Notes under the pieces: generated by a model | Seen by the model: only the letters and a program-made list of their open reading frames with translations | What the model was told of the DNA's origin: nothing | Databases searched by the model: none | From: Lucifuga dentata | Lineage: Eukaryota > Chordata > Actinopteri > Ophidiiformes > Bythitidae | DNA length: 64,000 nucleotides | Assembly: GCA_014773175.1 (NCBI GenBank) | Contig: VXCM01005693.1 | Location: forward strand, 1-64,000 | Reading direction: 5' to 3' | Position numbers and translations under genes: made by a program | Shown here: one piece after another, positions 12,577 through 24,779 of the stretch | How positions within the stretch are numbered: the first letter of the stretch is position 1 | How the letters are laid out: each line of letters begins with the position of its first letter

Positions 12577-15500
12577 TCACAGATGGATGTGTGTATGGGT
12601 TTTTATGTATGTGCGCATGTGTGAGGGTCAATGTGTAAACCATCATGTAGAAATTTACTGTTTCCTCATATGCTTTTTTACAGTTTTTAACTACTTGGTT
12701 TCACTTCCTCCATGCAGTGTGAGATAGCTGAGAAAATGCTATGAGCCCAAAAATAAACCTTTTTCGTGATGTCCTTTTTGACCTGCTCAAGGAAAAGCAC
12801 AGGTGTTAATAGTGATGGCTGCATTCCATTTAGATGTGCCAAAGAGCCAGCATGTAAAATACCCCAACACTGGCACAATTACATGGAATGCAAGGTTATT
12901 TTTTGTTATTAGTTATACCTGTGTTTGACAGGTCAGAGAGTCCACCATGAGAAAGGTCATCAGAACTTTCTCACAGGTACTATCAGCCAAGCATTCCCAT
13001 TGGCCAATGATGCCATGTAACTATGAGTTATTGGACCCGATACAAATGTTTAACCAGGGATTTAACCTAGAAAATTCTTACATTGCCGTTTTCTCCTGTG
13101 TTCAGTATGTGTTAATTTGAAATTTAGGACATATATGCATTCTTAACCATAATGTCTTCACAGTAGTTTTTAAATGGTGCTGTTGAAGAGATAGTCACTG
13201 TGGTTTTAATCAGTATTGATGTACAGCCTGTTCCACTGACAGGAAAATAGAAACTCACAATATTTGCTGAATGTTGATTTGTAATTTAAGTTTTAATTGC
13301 ACTTGTGGTAATTTGCTAGAACCAAAAAATGTATATATGAATGCAATCATAGCCACCTTTCCCCCAGTTCCTTATTATAAGCCATAATGTGCATCAATAA
13401 TGGTAGTGTAGAGACAGTGAGACACTGAGCTATTTGTCATGTATAGTTAAGGTGAAGGGTGTTTGCTGCACATTAAATGTCAGTATGCATAGTGATGAAT
13501 AACTTTAAACCTGAATGTCAATGGCATTCTTTAACTCTATGATATGACATCCTCTATGAGAAAAGATATAAAGACAACAGATTAGAACCTACAGTGAATA
13601 TTACAAATATCATCCTCGGGTATAAAACATATAACACGGTCTTCTCTTCTTAGCAATAGCTCATTCACTTCATTATGCAGAGAGAACAGTTAAAGTTTTC
13701 CAAATGAGTCTGCTGTCTCTTCTAGAGACTGACTCCAGACTTCTGGAGATAGCAAATGAATAAAACTAGACTCCAGAAAGTTGCATTGGTTTTTAGTAGA
13801 TCATTGGAGCTCTTTCTTTTTGCAACATCAAAGGCGGCGGCGGTGCTTTGAAGTGGCAGCATGCTGTTTAAGGTACAGAGTGAATGGAGAGATGTCAAAC
13901 TGCAAGGTGCCTCTGTAGTTTACGTTGAGTGCTGCAGAGAGCTGCAGATGAAAGGAGCAAACAGAGTTTGATAATGAATGTCCAACAAGTAGGACCCATC
14001 TAAGACAGCTCCTGCTCAGCAGGGTGCCTACGCTAACCTTGAGCGCAGCACCCCCAGTCCCGGAGCAGATGCTACAGACCAGACTCCTTCAACTTGGCTG
14101 ATCCCGAAAAAGGGGGGCTCTCAGATGTGAGCTTTAATCTTCCTGTCAATTAAATTCTGATTGACACACACACCCATACACACATGGTCAAGCACATGGC
14201 CATGCACACATGCATCCCCTCCACCATTTAGCTTTGAAAGAGATTCCATCCACTTCCTCTGTTGAATGCCTGTCTTTCTGACTTGAAGAGGCCTCTCTAG
14301 TCAAACACTAATCTTTTTAATGTATGATCAATCTGAGGCTTCAAAAGCCACACTGCTGCTGCTGTACATAGAGATCATCTTATATTTAATGTTCCATCAA
14401 TCAACCTGGGTAATCCACCTTAATTTGCCATCCCCACTGTCCTAGAGCAAGTGATATTACATGTGAATGTGTAACTTGAGAGTTATTTCTTTAAATTATC
14501 AGTGTTATTCTGAAATACCAAATACCACTGACCATTTGAAATTGTTTCTGAATATGATAACTGGTCAGATAAAAACCTATATGTAGATGAACTTGACAAC
14601 ATATGAGATGCTGTGATTGGCTTCTGGTGGCTGTGGATCTCTGGCAAAGTTATCAGCACACACACATTATATCAGTGTACCTGGCTTAACAGTGAGCTCA
14701 CTACATGTGCTTTTGATATCTACAGAGAAAGAATGCACCATATGGAGCCAAAGCAATTCCATCTCTGCCATGAGAAACGGATGGATCCGGGACTGTTATT
14801 TGTTGGTATACCGTTAAAATGACTTGGTGGCAACAGTTATGTAGTGCTGTGCAGCAGCTTTTACACTGCACAGAGCTGAACTGACTAACATGGAGCAGGA
14901 CTTCACTTTCATGCTCAAAAAACTGCACACTTAGGAATAGTTTCACTGGGCCAAGTTTCAACCTTCTATGGTAGAAAATACTGTCTTCCACCATAATCTA
15001 CCATTTTCCACACTTGTGAAACTCACTCTTGATCCACAAAATCAGATTGAGACCTGTTGTGAGAGCAGACTTAAAAGTGTCATTAAAATAGCTCAGAGGT
15101 CCAGTACTTATCAAGTCACTCTGGTCCTGTCAGTGTCCAGGCTAACTATAGCTTTTGCTTTTCCTATTGGCCTTTTGCTATTGCTTTGAAAAGACTTTTC
15201 TCCAAAAAACCCAACTGTGGGCCAAATAGTAAACATCAACATGTATCAACACAGGAAAAAATGAATTGTTCCTTTCTTCTTTTTTTTTTTTTTTNTTTTT
15301 TTTTTTTTTGTCTCCCTGTGAGCCATCCAAGCAACTGTACTTAAAAATAGATAATAAAAAACTCATGCACTGAGTCCAAATAGCAGAAACTAATTGATGC
15401 ATTATCCAGTGCCTTTTATTAGTCACCCAAAGTTAATGAATTGCAGCCTTTGGCCACATATGTGAAAAATAGTTTTATGTTCCTTGGCTGGACTCAAGAA

Positions 15501-16439
15501 ATATTCTCACATTGTTTGGAAGTTTTAAAGGTCCAACTCTCTTTTCATCCACAATGAAGGAGGAGCCAAATATTTGCAGTGCTTTGACACAAGGTGTCAG
15601 AGTTCAGTTTCAGAAGAGCACAGAAAGACTCCTGGGTTTTGGGGAATTTATGTATTTGTGTATTTTTGTTTGTTTGGTTGTTAGACATTTGTATAGGATA
15701 CCTGACAGAGAAGGCTATCCTCTTCACAGAGGTCTCTGTTTTTGCCAAGAAGAAGAAAATGGAGAAGAATATTTGGACAATTTTTTTGGACAAGTGTACA
15801 AAAACTGTTCAAAGCCCTTCTTTTACTTATTTTAGCTTGACATCAAAGAGCACAAGAGGAATAAAAATAAATCGTGATATGAGTTATTTCTGAAGCTGTG
15901 TTTTATACAGTCTTTTATGTTGGCTGGACTGCAGGTTCTCAGTTACTGCAATACTATCACCTTTATAATGGTGTATAATTAGAACTATTTCAAACCTTTG
16001 AAAACCTCTTATGAAAGTGGAAGGCAGCTTATAGTCATCAAAAAATTTGCAGTTAGGCTACTGCTGGCTAAAATTGGTAAAAGATCACTGTTTACCCTAT
16101 ATGGGCAGACAGACGAGTCAACAAACAGGGTTGATTGATGCATAGTTCCAATAATGCAACAGTTCCATCAAGTGGTGGCATGCCAAAATTGCACTGCAGA
16201 AAGCAACTTTCCTTTTTTCAGCTTGTAGCATACCATTTCTAATAATAGTTTGGTTCACTTCTCCTTAACAAAACAAAACAAAAAAACTTCCTCTGTATGG
16301 AATTTCCTTAAAGCAGCACCAGCAACCTGGCGAGAAGTTTGAGATCACTTCATGGTGAACAGTTGCTACTGGTGTAGCAAATGCTTATTTATTTGTGTTT
16401 TTGTTTTATTTAACAAAAATATCTTGCACATACAGTGTT

Positions 16440-16575
16440 ACGGGCTGACATTGTTTGGTTTTCATCTGGGTGGCAGCATTGCAGAGCAGATTTCATTTTC
16501 AAAAGTGGAATGAGGAAGAAGAATAAACTTTTGCTAATGAAAGGACAAAGAAGAACACTTTCTTTGGAGACTAAC
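16440..16575 (+). other. nod2: candidate 5' noncoding exon of nod2
   Basis: The first coding exon of nod2 starts after a splice acceptor, so an upstream exon must exist. The nearest good donor is CTAAC|GTGAGTG at 16575. The transcription start is not determined and 16440 is only a nominal left limit. No clear TATA box was seen. A more distant exon is equally possible. Confidence 0.22.
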
Positions 16576-16868
16576 GTGAGTGATAATTGTACAATGGCCT
16601 TACTGTGTATTTGATGCCTTTGCAGTTCATTTCTGTTATTTTAGGTTTAGTACTGTATATTAGAGTATGTGATAGTACATTCCCTGCGTGCTAAAGTATA
16701 AATGACTTAGTCCACATGTGTATTGGATATACCAAACAGGTATGTTGTGAATAAAGACACTGATGATATTTGCTGAAATATTGTGAATGATGAATAGAAA
16801 GTGGCCAGCAGTAACATGTTTTCATTGCCACAGGTGGTGATTCTGGAAGCAGCATAAATGCATCTTCA

Positions 16869-17387
16869 ATGTCTGAATATGGCAGCTGCCTGTCAGAAAA
16901 CATGTTTGCACAGGAGCTTGTGCTGAAACAACGAACCGAGATACTGTATGCCCTGTGCAGCAGTGGGTCAGCTGAAAATCTGGAAAGGGTGCTGGACATG
17001 CTGCTGGCCCGGGGGGCGCTCATGTGGGAGGACTACCAGAACATACAGGTACCTGGTAGGCCACTGTACACCAATGCCAGACAGTTGCTTGACCTGGTTT
17101 ATACAAAAGGCAGGGATGCCTGTGATGTCCTTTTAGCTGCTCTTAACCAGGTCCTGCCTGAAGTGCAGCGAGCTGGTCTGTCATTTGAAGGGTGCAGCTC
17201 AAACCTAGAAGAAACAGAAGAATTTCAGAGCACAGCCACTCAGACTCTTCTGAGCAGAAGGACAGGCCTGGTCAGCAAGCTGCGAGGCTGCATCGATGGT
17301 GCTTTAGAGGCTCTGGTTGAATCAGGAAGTTTCACCTCTGCAGACTGTGATGAAGTGCAGCTACCTGTGTACACGCCCTCTCAGCAG
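16869..17387 (+). CDS. nod2: nod2 coding exon 1: CARD1 and start of CARD2
   Basis: Residues 1-173. The ATG at 16869 is followed by typical NOD2 CARD sequence (LERVLDMLLARGALMWEDYQ and RQLLDLVYTKG). The exon ends CAG|GTACTA in phase 0. An out-of-frame ATG lies 11 bases upstream at 16858 in the same exon and could make an overlapping uORF. Confidence 0.93.
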
Positions 17388-20300
17388 GTACTACATACCA
17401 TAAACATTACTGTACACATCAACCATTCATTATGGTCTGACTGGTTCTTGTAGAAACTGAATGCATTTAACATATCTAATTTCCAATGTTGTCTGTGTGT
17501 TTCAAATCTTGTCCTTCAAGTAACTCTTATTGTTTCTCTTAGTTGGAGTTTATGCCTATTTATTTATCTGTGATATTAATAGTGGAAAAGCATTGTTTGA
17601 AATATAATGCCCTGGTTTTTGCATTCCTTATTACTTACTACTTGTAATGTTATTCATACAAGAATTGAAGATGTATGTGTATCACTGATCAAGGACATCT
17701 ACTGGGAGTCTAAAATTTAAAGGACCATACAGGTGATTTTGCATGCTTGAGCCTAATAAATACAACCCTCATGCACGTATGTTACTGCCAACCATTTTCC
17801 AAAACACTAGAGGGGTAAATTTTAGAATAATTTTTCCTAGGCTGAACATTTGATTTTGAAAGATTAGATGATTTGGCAAAATAACAAAAAAAATAAAAAG
17901 CAGTTTTATGTTTTGGAAAATAATTGGTAATAATATAATGTGTACGCGACTAGCATTTATTGGGCTCAAACGTGCAAAACCACCAGATGGTCCTTTAAAC
18001 AAAGCTGGATTTGATAATATCATGAAAGTTAGTGTTTTGATATTTATTAGTAGCATAGAGATAATAAATAGTTTTACATAGAGCACATGATGGTTTGAAA
18101 AACTAACACATATAATACCATTGACTTATCTATCAGGCAAGGCGTTTGCTTGACCATGTCAAATCGAAGGGCGAGTCGGCAGCAAAAGTCATACTGCAGT
18201 ACACTGAGCAAAAGCAGCTGTATGGATCCCTGCTGAACCAAGAGAAATGGACCCCTCCCAAAGGTATTTTATTCATTAAAATCATGGTGAAAGCTAAAGG
18301 TACATAACCATATGGATAACTCTGCATAACATGCTAAATGTTAGCAGATGCATCTCCTATAATAAACTTTAGAGCTCTGCCAAACAAAGAATCTAAGTAA
18401 TTCCATCAAAAACTTGGATGTAGTGGCACAATGAAAAATAGAATTTGTTTGAAAAATTATTCATTCCAAATAATGGCAAGTCCAGTCTTGATCTGAGCCA
18501 TATTTCACAGTTTATACTGTATACGTGTATGTGCTGTGGTTCTCATTCCTGGTCCTCGAGTACCACAGTACTGTGTGTTTTCCAACTCTCTGCTTTACCC
18601 ACGTCTATTAGCAAAATCAGGTGTTCCCACTCGATCACTTGATTTAGCTAATCAGGTGCTGGCAGAGCAAGGAGGGGAAAATATGCTGTGCTGTAGTGCT
18701 TGAGGAGCAGGATTGAAAACCATCAACATATACCATGTACAGAAAATGAAGTAATCACTTTTCAGTACTACTACAGTTTATGGAGGCTATGTGTAGGATT
18801 TACTGTAGTTTGTCTCATTTGTATTCTTTCTATCACAGAGCTGTTGAAGTATCAAAAGAAGCTCAGCAGCTCTGTGTCTGCCCAGTCCTGCTTTCTCAGC
18901 ACTTGTAGAGGGACTGGCCACATGTCTCTGGATGACATATATACTGAGCTGGAATTAGCTCATGACAGTCCTGCGTTCCATACTCTCTCTCTGGAGGACA
19001 TAGTTGGCGTGGTGGGTACAGTGAACAAAGAGGCTGATACAGTGCTATTATCTGGAGAGGCAGGCAGTGGGAAGAGCACCCTGCTCCAGAGGATGCACTT
19101 GCTTTGGGCACGGGGAACGGCCCTCCAGGACTTTCTCCTTCTGTTTCCATTCAGCTGTCGCAGATTGAACTCAGAGCACAGGGAATTATCTGTCCAAGAA
19201 CTGCTGTTTCAGCATTGTTGCTGGCCAGACAGAGAGCAGGAACAGATTTTCCAGTTCATCCTGGACCACCCACATCGCATCCTCTTTACATTCGATGGTC
19301 TGGATGAGCTCAAGGAGAGTTTTTCAGATGAGCACAGACTGTGCTGTCCCACCCAGCGTGCTCCTGTTCCCATATTATTGTTCAATTTACTTCAGGGTTC
19401 TTTAATAAAGGGGGTGCAGAAAGTGGTGACTAGTCGCCCAGAAGCAGTGGGCCCTGCACTGAAGAGGAACCTCCGTAAAGAAGTCATCCTGAAAGGCTTT
19501 TCTCCAACTGGGATTGACAGTTTTGTGAAAAAGCATCACCGAGACCCAACTGTAGCTGCTAGAGTTTTAGAGTCCCTACAGACAAATTCAGCTTTACTTG
19601 GACTGTGTCATAGTCCAGTCCTCTGCTGGATTGTCTCCCAGTGCCACAATGAGTTGCTGGGCTGTGGAGGGGACAGCCCACACACCATCACTGATGTTTA
19701 CTTAATGATCTTAGAACACTTTTTCCAGCACCAAAACCCTCTTAAGAGCACCATAGGACAAGGTTGGCTGCAGGAGCACGTGAACACAGTCTTGCATCTA
19801 GGACAACTTGCATTTGAAGGGATAGGAACCTCTTGTTACATCTTCTCTGGAAGAGACCTGGAGACCTGTGGTGTAACTGAAAAGGATATCTTCACAGGCT
19901 TTCTCATAAGCAGCAAAGATATTTCCTCCATCTGCTCTAAAAGGTACGAATTCCTTCATGTGACCATGCAGTGTTTCTTTGCTGCTCTATATATTGTTTT
20001 GACGAGTAACACTGATTGCTCAACAATTTCTAAGCTCTTTCAGATACAGGATATTAGAGGGACAAGTCTTAGTACATGCTCCTCATGGTCCTGCTTACCC
20101 TATTCTGACCAACAACAGAGAGTGTTTCAGGAGAAAATTGTAACAGCAGAAACTCCTAATATGCAAATCACAGCCACCTTTGTGTCTGGACTCCTATCCC
20201 AGCGACATCGAAGCCTTTGGCTCCAAAGCTGCCCTAGTTCTACCATAGACAGGAAGGTCAAACAGGTGGTGAGATGCCTCTCTAAAGGCATGCAGAAACA

Positions 20301-22307
20301 CTTTAAGTCCATCCCTAAACCTGTGGAAGGGGAGAAGAAGAGCATGCATGCAATGCCAGACTTTGTCTGGCTTATCAAATGCATCTATGAGATGCAGGAA
20401 GACAGAATTGCTAAAGATGCAATGAAAAAGCTGGAGGTGGATCACTTAAAATTGACCTACTGCAGCATTGGTCCTGTAGAGTGCACTGCACTAGCCTATG
20501 TGCTGCAGCATTTATGGAACCCTATAGGCCTCCAGCTGGACCACAACTCTGTGGGTGATGTTGGTGTGGAGCAGCTTCTGCCCTGCCTGCATATTTGTAA
20601 ATCCCTTTAGTGAGTATGAAGAGATTTAAACTGTTCTTCCTTTGTTAATTTTTTAAAAATCTATTCATTGTGAGCAATGTTTCCACAATAACAGTTAAAG
20701 GAAGAGAAGGAAAATTTACATTAAACTCTAAGCTTTCTTTATTCTTTCAGTCTCAGACATAATAACATATCAGATGAGGGGATCCGAAAACTGATTGCAA
20801 AAGGTATCCACTGTGAGAACTTCCAGAAAATTGCGTAAGCATGGTCAAGCTCATTAATGTCATTATAGTGAAGTTACAAAAGACATTTGATGAATTATTG
20901 CGCATAATCATTTTGTTACTCTCCAGGCTCTTCAACAACAAATTAACTGATGCTTGCACACAGCACTTTTCTCATCTTTTGGAGACCAAGCAGAATTTCC
21001 TTGCCCTAAGGTCAACACATATTTTCAGCATTCATTAGATGCAGTAGCAATATAGAACTACAATAACCACACTAAGTATGTGTACTGCAAAAGGTAATAG
21101 CAAATATGTCTCTTCAATATGATGTTTCAGACTTGGCAACAATAATATAACAGCAGAAGGGGCAAAGCAACTGGCAGAGGGACTGAAAATCAATCAGTCA
21201 CTGCAGTATTTAGGGTAAGGTATAAAACTCTCTTCTTATGAAATTCTATCTATCCTAATGCTTATGCAATTGTATGCACTGAATTATCTTTTTATTCTCA
21301 GGCTTTGGGGAAATAAGCTACGTGATGCGGGAGCAGAGGCCCTTGCCAGAGCCCTAGAGGGCAGCAAAACTCTAGTTTGGCTCAGGTAGTAAATTTGTTA
21401 AAAGGAAGAACTTAAGTTATTGTGAAACATTTATTTTTATGACATGTGCTGTCTATCAGTGAGGCTTTACAATGATCACAACTGTATGTACTGTATATGA
21501 GTTAATGATATATTTCTTTATGTTACGTCACTGTATTAAGTGCATGTCAGCAATTAATTACTCTGCAGAGTACTTGACAATGTAATTGAATCTGATTCTA
21601 ATGTTTCTGTTATGTAATGGCAGCCTGGTAGACAATGGTGTGGGAAGCACAGGAGCTTGTGCCCTCGCCAACATTATCAAGAAATGTACAACACTGGAAG
21701 AGCTTTGGTAAGTGCTGGAGAGATATTCACAATAACATGTAGTGAGGATGTACATACATTTTAATTGAGTGGTTAACGTAACATATGAGTACGTACTGTA
21801 CATGAGATTTGTATGCTGTCAGTCTCACCTCCCTCTTATTTCCTGTAAAAGGCTGACAGAGAACTGCATAACTAGGACAGGGGTGGAATGTCTGATTCAA
21901 GCCCTCGAACACAATACTCAAGTGAAGTCAGTGTGGTACGTGTTGCATGTTGAGCTACATTACCCGAAGACATTTAAGCCATGAAAATACAATGGTTGTT
22001 TGAGTCTTAGTTTTAGTAATGCATGATCTGCTGCTGATTTCAGTACCAGGAAGAATGTTCTGCATCCAATTACCTATTGGTGAAATCAGACTGTAATGTT
22101 CCTAGCTGTGGTGAAACACCTTCAGAAAACACTTTGTCACTTTTTATGAGTGTAGTGGTTTTAGTGTGTGACTAAATGTAGAGACACTAGAGGCTTTTCA
22201 GAACCATTGATTTTGTATTTTCCTGTCACTGTAGGTTGAGGAACAATGACCTCAGTGTGGAGGAGACAGAGCTGTTGATGCAACGTGACTCAAGACTGGT
22301 TTTCTGA
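16869..22307 (+). CDS. nod2: NOD2, CARD-CARD-NACHT-LRR innate immune receptor (10 coding exons)
   Basis: Cytosolic and membrane-associated sensor of bacterial muramyl dipeptide. In the family, ligand binding drives NACHT oligomerisation and CARD-CARD recruitment of RIPK2, leading to NF-kB and MAPK signalling. Coding exons: 16869-17387, 18137-18263, 18839-20609, 20751-20834, 20927-21010, 21131-21214, 21302-21385, 21624-21707, 21852-21935, 22235-22307. All introns are GT-AG and the phases join into one frame of 997 codons plus TGA (human NOD2 is 1040 aa). Two CARDs cover about residues 1-210, NACHT about 280-450 with Walker A GEAGSGKST (K294) and Walker B FDGLDE (368-372), then winged-helix and helical regions, and LRRs from about residue 780 to the end. 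Similarity to human NOD2 is extensive, for example PFSCR, HCCWPD, LLFNLLQG and KVVTSRP. The first coding exon follows an AG acceptor near 16832, so at least one 5' noncoding exon is expected. cyld lies directly downstream on the same strand. Confidence 0.97.
17717..17998. mobile_element. TTAA-MITE, copy 3 (subfamily B) in nod2 intron
   Basis: TTAA on both sides (17717-17720, 17995-17998). The ends are AGGACCATAC and GATGGTCCT, followed inward by GATTTTGCATGCTTGAGCC and the matching arm ...GGGCTCAAACGTGCAAAACC. About 274 bases, shorter than subfamily A. Confidence 0.85.
18137..18263 (+). CDS. nod2: nod2 coding exon 2: end of CARD2
   Basis: Residues 174-216. The acceptor is TATCAG|GCAAGG and the donor AAAG|GTATTT; the exon enters in phase 0 and leaves in phase 1. 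It encodes ARRLLDHVKSKGESAAKVIL, a typical final CARD helix pair, ending in EKWTPPK. Confidence 0.93.
18538..18721. mobile_element. short inverted-repeat element (hAT-type MITE-like) in nod2 intron
   Basis: About 184 bases whose arms are inverted copies: GGTTCTCATTCCTGGTCCTC on the left and GAGGAGCAGGATTGAAAACC on the right. The same sequence type is widespread in fish. It ends 117 bases before the NACHT exon. Superfamily assignment is tentative. Confidence 0.6.
18839..20609 (+). CDS. nod2: nod2 coding exon 3: NACHT, winged helix and first LRR
   Basis: Residues 216-806, the large exon typical of NLR genes. It begins after CACAG at 18838, where g|AG gives Glu216. Walker A is at 288-296 (K294) and Walker B at 368-372. 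The sensor-type TSRPEA motif follows at about 412-417, then a winged-helix region with EFLHVTMQCFFAALY. C384 aligns with human C395, a reported palmitoylation site. The exon ends in phase 2 at TTTA|GTGAGT. If the frame is simply read on, it stops at TAG at 20608-20610, inside the splice donor, so the exon end must be taken from the donor. Confidence 0.96.
20751..20834 (+). CDS. nod2: nod2 coding exon 4: LRR unit (84 bp)
   Basis: Exactly 84 bases, phase 2 to phase 2, encoding YLRHNNISDEGI followed by a helical half-repeat. One exon is one leucine-rich repeat, as in other NLR genes. Confidence 0.94.
20927..21010 (+). CDS. nod2: nod2 coding exon 5: LRR unit (84 bp)
   Basis: 84 bases, phase 2/2, encoding ALFNNKLTDACTQHF and a helical half. 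The acceptor is CTCCAG and the donor CTAAG|GTCAAC. It is flanked by introns of 92 and 120 bases. Confidence 0.92.
21131..21214 (+). CDS. nod2: nod2 coding exon 6: LRR unit (84 bp)
   Basis: 84 bases, phase 2/2, encoding RLGNNNITAEGAKQLAEGLK. This is a ribonuclease-inhibitor-type LRR. Confidence 0.95.
21302..21385 (+). CDS. nod2: nod2 coding exon 7: LRR unit (84 bp)
   Basis: 84 bases, phase 2/2, encoding GLWGNKLRDAGAEALARALE, an RI-type LRR with the usual A-x-A-L-A-x-A-L helix. Confidence 0.95.
21624..21707 (+). CDS. nod2: nod2 coding exon 8: LRR unit (84 bp)
   Basis: 84 bases, phase 2/2, encoding SLVDNGVGSTGACALANIIK and ending in TLEELW. The donor TTTG|GTAAGT is near consensus. Confidence 0.95.
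21852..21935 (+). CDS. nod2: nod2 coding exon 9: LRR unit (84 bp)
   Basis: 84 bases, phase 2/2, encoding WLTENCITRTGVECLIQALE. The usual LRR Asn is kept in TENCI. Confidence 0.93.
22235..22307 (+). CDS. nod2: nod2 coding exon 10: C-terminal cap and stop
   Basis: Residues 974-997, ending QRDSRLVF and TGA at 22305. It aligns residue for residue with the end of human NOD2 (CRDTRLLL). The human palmitoylated C1033 position is Gln here. Confidence 0.93.
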
Positions 22308-22465
22308 TTTGGTGTTCAGTCAAGGACAAAATGTATTGCTTTAGGATAAATGTTAATTTTGTTTAAGTGATTTAGGTTTTTCTTTTATCACCCGTACTCC
22401 CTGCCTTCATATGTATTGTTATATGTATTGTTTATATTTCATACCAGTTATATGGTCATGAGTCT

Positions 22466-22471
22466 AATAAA
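22466..22471 (+). terminator. nod2: nod2 polyadenylation signal AATAAA
   Basis: Canonical AATAAA about 160 bases after the nod2 stop, followed by an AT-rich stretch. It fits a short 3' UTR of roughly 180-190 bases. Confidence 0.75.
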
Positions 22472-23419
22472 ATGAAATGAAAGGAACTCGTATTTATATA
22501 TAAAATATTGTAGTCAGCATGAAATGTAAAATGTGTTTGCTAAAGTTTACTTCAGTTTTCTGTTTAGGAGATCAGTGTCATTTTTTATAGATTTATTCAA
22601 ACTTGGGAAATATAACCATATTTCTTAAATGGGATGGGTGGTGACTGAGGTGACATAACCTGTAGTTAGTTACTGATACTATAACCAATGAAATACATTG
22701 GGACATATTTGTGTAATTTATCGCAAATCCATTTGCGAAAAATTCCACAAATATGAGGTGTTCCCTCTTGGAACACCTGCCTAGTTTTGGTTATTTTAAA
22801 TCTGTTTATCACTACTTGAAAATAATGAGCTTGGATTGTCTAAACCTAAGATGTCTTGTAACTCCAGCCCCCCTCCTTGATTAATTTCCTTATATGTATT
22901 TCATGTTTCCGTTGTTTTTTTTTTTTTAAAAAGATGTTTTATAACTTTTTACTGGTTTTATAACTTTATAACTTTCGTAACTTTTTATTGGTTTGTTGTT
23001 TCAGGGTTTTTTTCTTTTAATGTTCTTTATTTTGAAACATAGTCCTTGTTTTCCTCTGTTCCAGCTCTACTTTGTTCCAGCTCTGATATTTATGAAATTT
23101 ATTATGATTTTACCATACACTTTGCATTAGTTTTATTCTGTGCTTGTTGGCTATTCGTACTTAGTTTGCATGCAATGAAATATCTATGCTGCTGTTGGCC
23201 AGGTCTCGTTAAAGTATATTTCAATCGCATTGAGGCTGACCAGGATGAATAAAGCTTATTGGTTAACACTTAATAATGAATGCAATAAATAATGTATATA
23301 ATTTGGTAATAACAATAAAATAATGACCAAACTCAACTGATCTGAAGCTACACTTCATCCTAACTATGTGTTCTTCTATGGGAAAACCCCATTGAGTGGG
23401 ACTTGGTTACTGGCACAAT
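22472..23419. other. nod2-cyld intergenic stretch
   Basis: AT-rich spacer with no reading frame I would call a gene and no repeat I recognise. The short frame at 23046-23252 has no supporting features. Confidence 0.7.
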
Positions 23420-23710
23420 AAACAGCCAATCACAGCTTGAGAAACACGAACCTGACCAATGGCTGAGCAGTACCGACGAGCTAAATGTAAGGTCAGGTTG
23501 TCTCCTGTAAATAATATATCTCACAGCTGCATACCCTGTATGATTTCACATATTTCTCATGGAGAGATTTGTCTAAATGCTGACAGCACATTGTAGAGGT
23601 TGGCAGTCCCCTGCCAGCCTGCTTGCTGTCTGTCAGCTGTCTGTCAGCTGGCTAGGCTAACCTGATACTTTGCTGGCTAAGGCGCTAGCATTAGCCTGCC
23701 ATCTTGCTAA
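23420..23710 (+). promoter_or_regulatory. cyld: probable cyld promoter (two CCAAT boxes, YY1-type site)
   Basis: CCAAT boxes occur at 23426-23430 and 23456-23460. GCCATCTTG, a YY1 consensus often found just downstream of TATA-less housekeeping starts, lies at 23698-23706. A strong splice donor follows at 23824. No TATA box is evident at the expected spacing. The transcription start is inferred to lie within about 23600-23700. Confidence 0.5.
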
Positions 23711-23824
23711 TCAGCGGCTACTACAGGAGGAATCCGGCTTGTTTTCAGCGACTTAAGTCTAACTGTGATGGATATTTAATATGGCATTCGTCTGTGACTC
23801 TAACTGAACGGAATCGCATGTAAG
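23600..23824 (+). other. cyld: probable cyld 5' noncoding exon 1
   Basis: This stretch ends in a near-perfect donor TAAG|GTAAGT. It lies between the promoter-like sites and the first coding exon, which itself begins after an acceptor at 25486-25487. CYLD genes typically have 5' noncoding exons. The left boundary is not defined by sequence. Confidence 0.45.
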
Positions 23825-24779
23825 GTAAGTTAACCATGTCGGTCGCTTTCAACATAAATGACTGTTTAGTACGTTTTTGGAAGCGTTAGCTGCCTCCCTC
23901 TTAAAGGGCCTGACTGACAGCTTAGAACCGGTGATGACACACTGGCTTTAAACGAAAGCGTCGATTAAAACATGGCATGGCTGATGGATTATGACAGACC
24001 AGCTAATCACCTTTACGGTCACCCCTCTCAAATAATACGCAAAATAATATCATTCTAGCTTCCTGCCCAAATTCAAGTGGAAATTATTTAAACATTTCTA
24101 CCTGTGTTGTAAGTCAGTCCTGTGGGTATGATGCGAGCTAACGTTATCTAAGGTTAATATTTCACCAACGACAAACAGCAATATGAAAACAGAGTTGATG
24201 CTTTTTGCCTGAATGTGTGTCTGCTGTCATTTGCAGCTATAGAATCCGTGATAAAATGACGGCCATAGTGTGAGCTCTGGTGCGAACTGTGAGCTTACAG
24301 TGTCATCAGGGGAAATCCATACATCTGCCATCTGAATAAATCACACGTCTGCTTCTATTTTTAAAACAGTAAAATCAATACAAATGGACAGTGACACAAT
24401 AGGTTTTGGTTTTGTGACCTGATGAGTGAGAACAGCATGCTGTGGACCATTTCTCATCTTACTGTATCACAATAAACAAGATTTAGAGCTGTGTGAAACG
24501 AAATCCAGTTATCAGCAAAGCAAGAGATTATATCACCTTAGAAACGTGTTACAAAATCTGTTTTCCTGTATCTTTAAAAGACTTCATGGAACTTATTTAC
24601 CTGCATGAAAATAAATGTACACATCACACTTTGAGAACCGTTGCTATAGACTGTTTCTGTTGTGTTTTCAAATAATTTAATGTGGCAAAACAAACCATTC
24701 CATTTCACCCCAGACATGAAGCTATGGGCTGCACCAAAGTGTGAGTGACCAAGTTAGTTATTTGCTGAATTGCATTCAA

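Larger units (their letters stand above)
8012..16439. other. noncoding stretch upstream of nod2
   Basis: No confident gene over about 8.4 kb. Holds an LTR fragment near 11847, two weak exon candidates (8399-8651 on the minus strand and 12471-12576 on the plus strand) and a T-tract with an N at 15295. The other open frames here are short and mutually overlapping. The GC-richer segment at about 13830-14110 has no long frame. Confidence 0.55.

Noticed and set aside
18700..18838. Open frame continuing upstream of the NACHT exon of nod2, suggesting an alternative N-terminus
   Set aside because: It begins with TTG, not ATG, runs through a repeat element, and a clear CACAG acceptor at 18838 joins in phase to the CARD exons.
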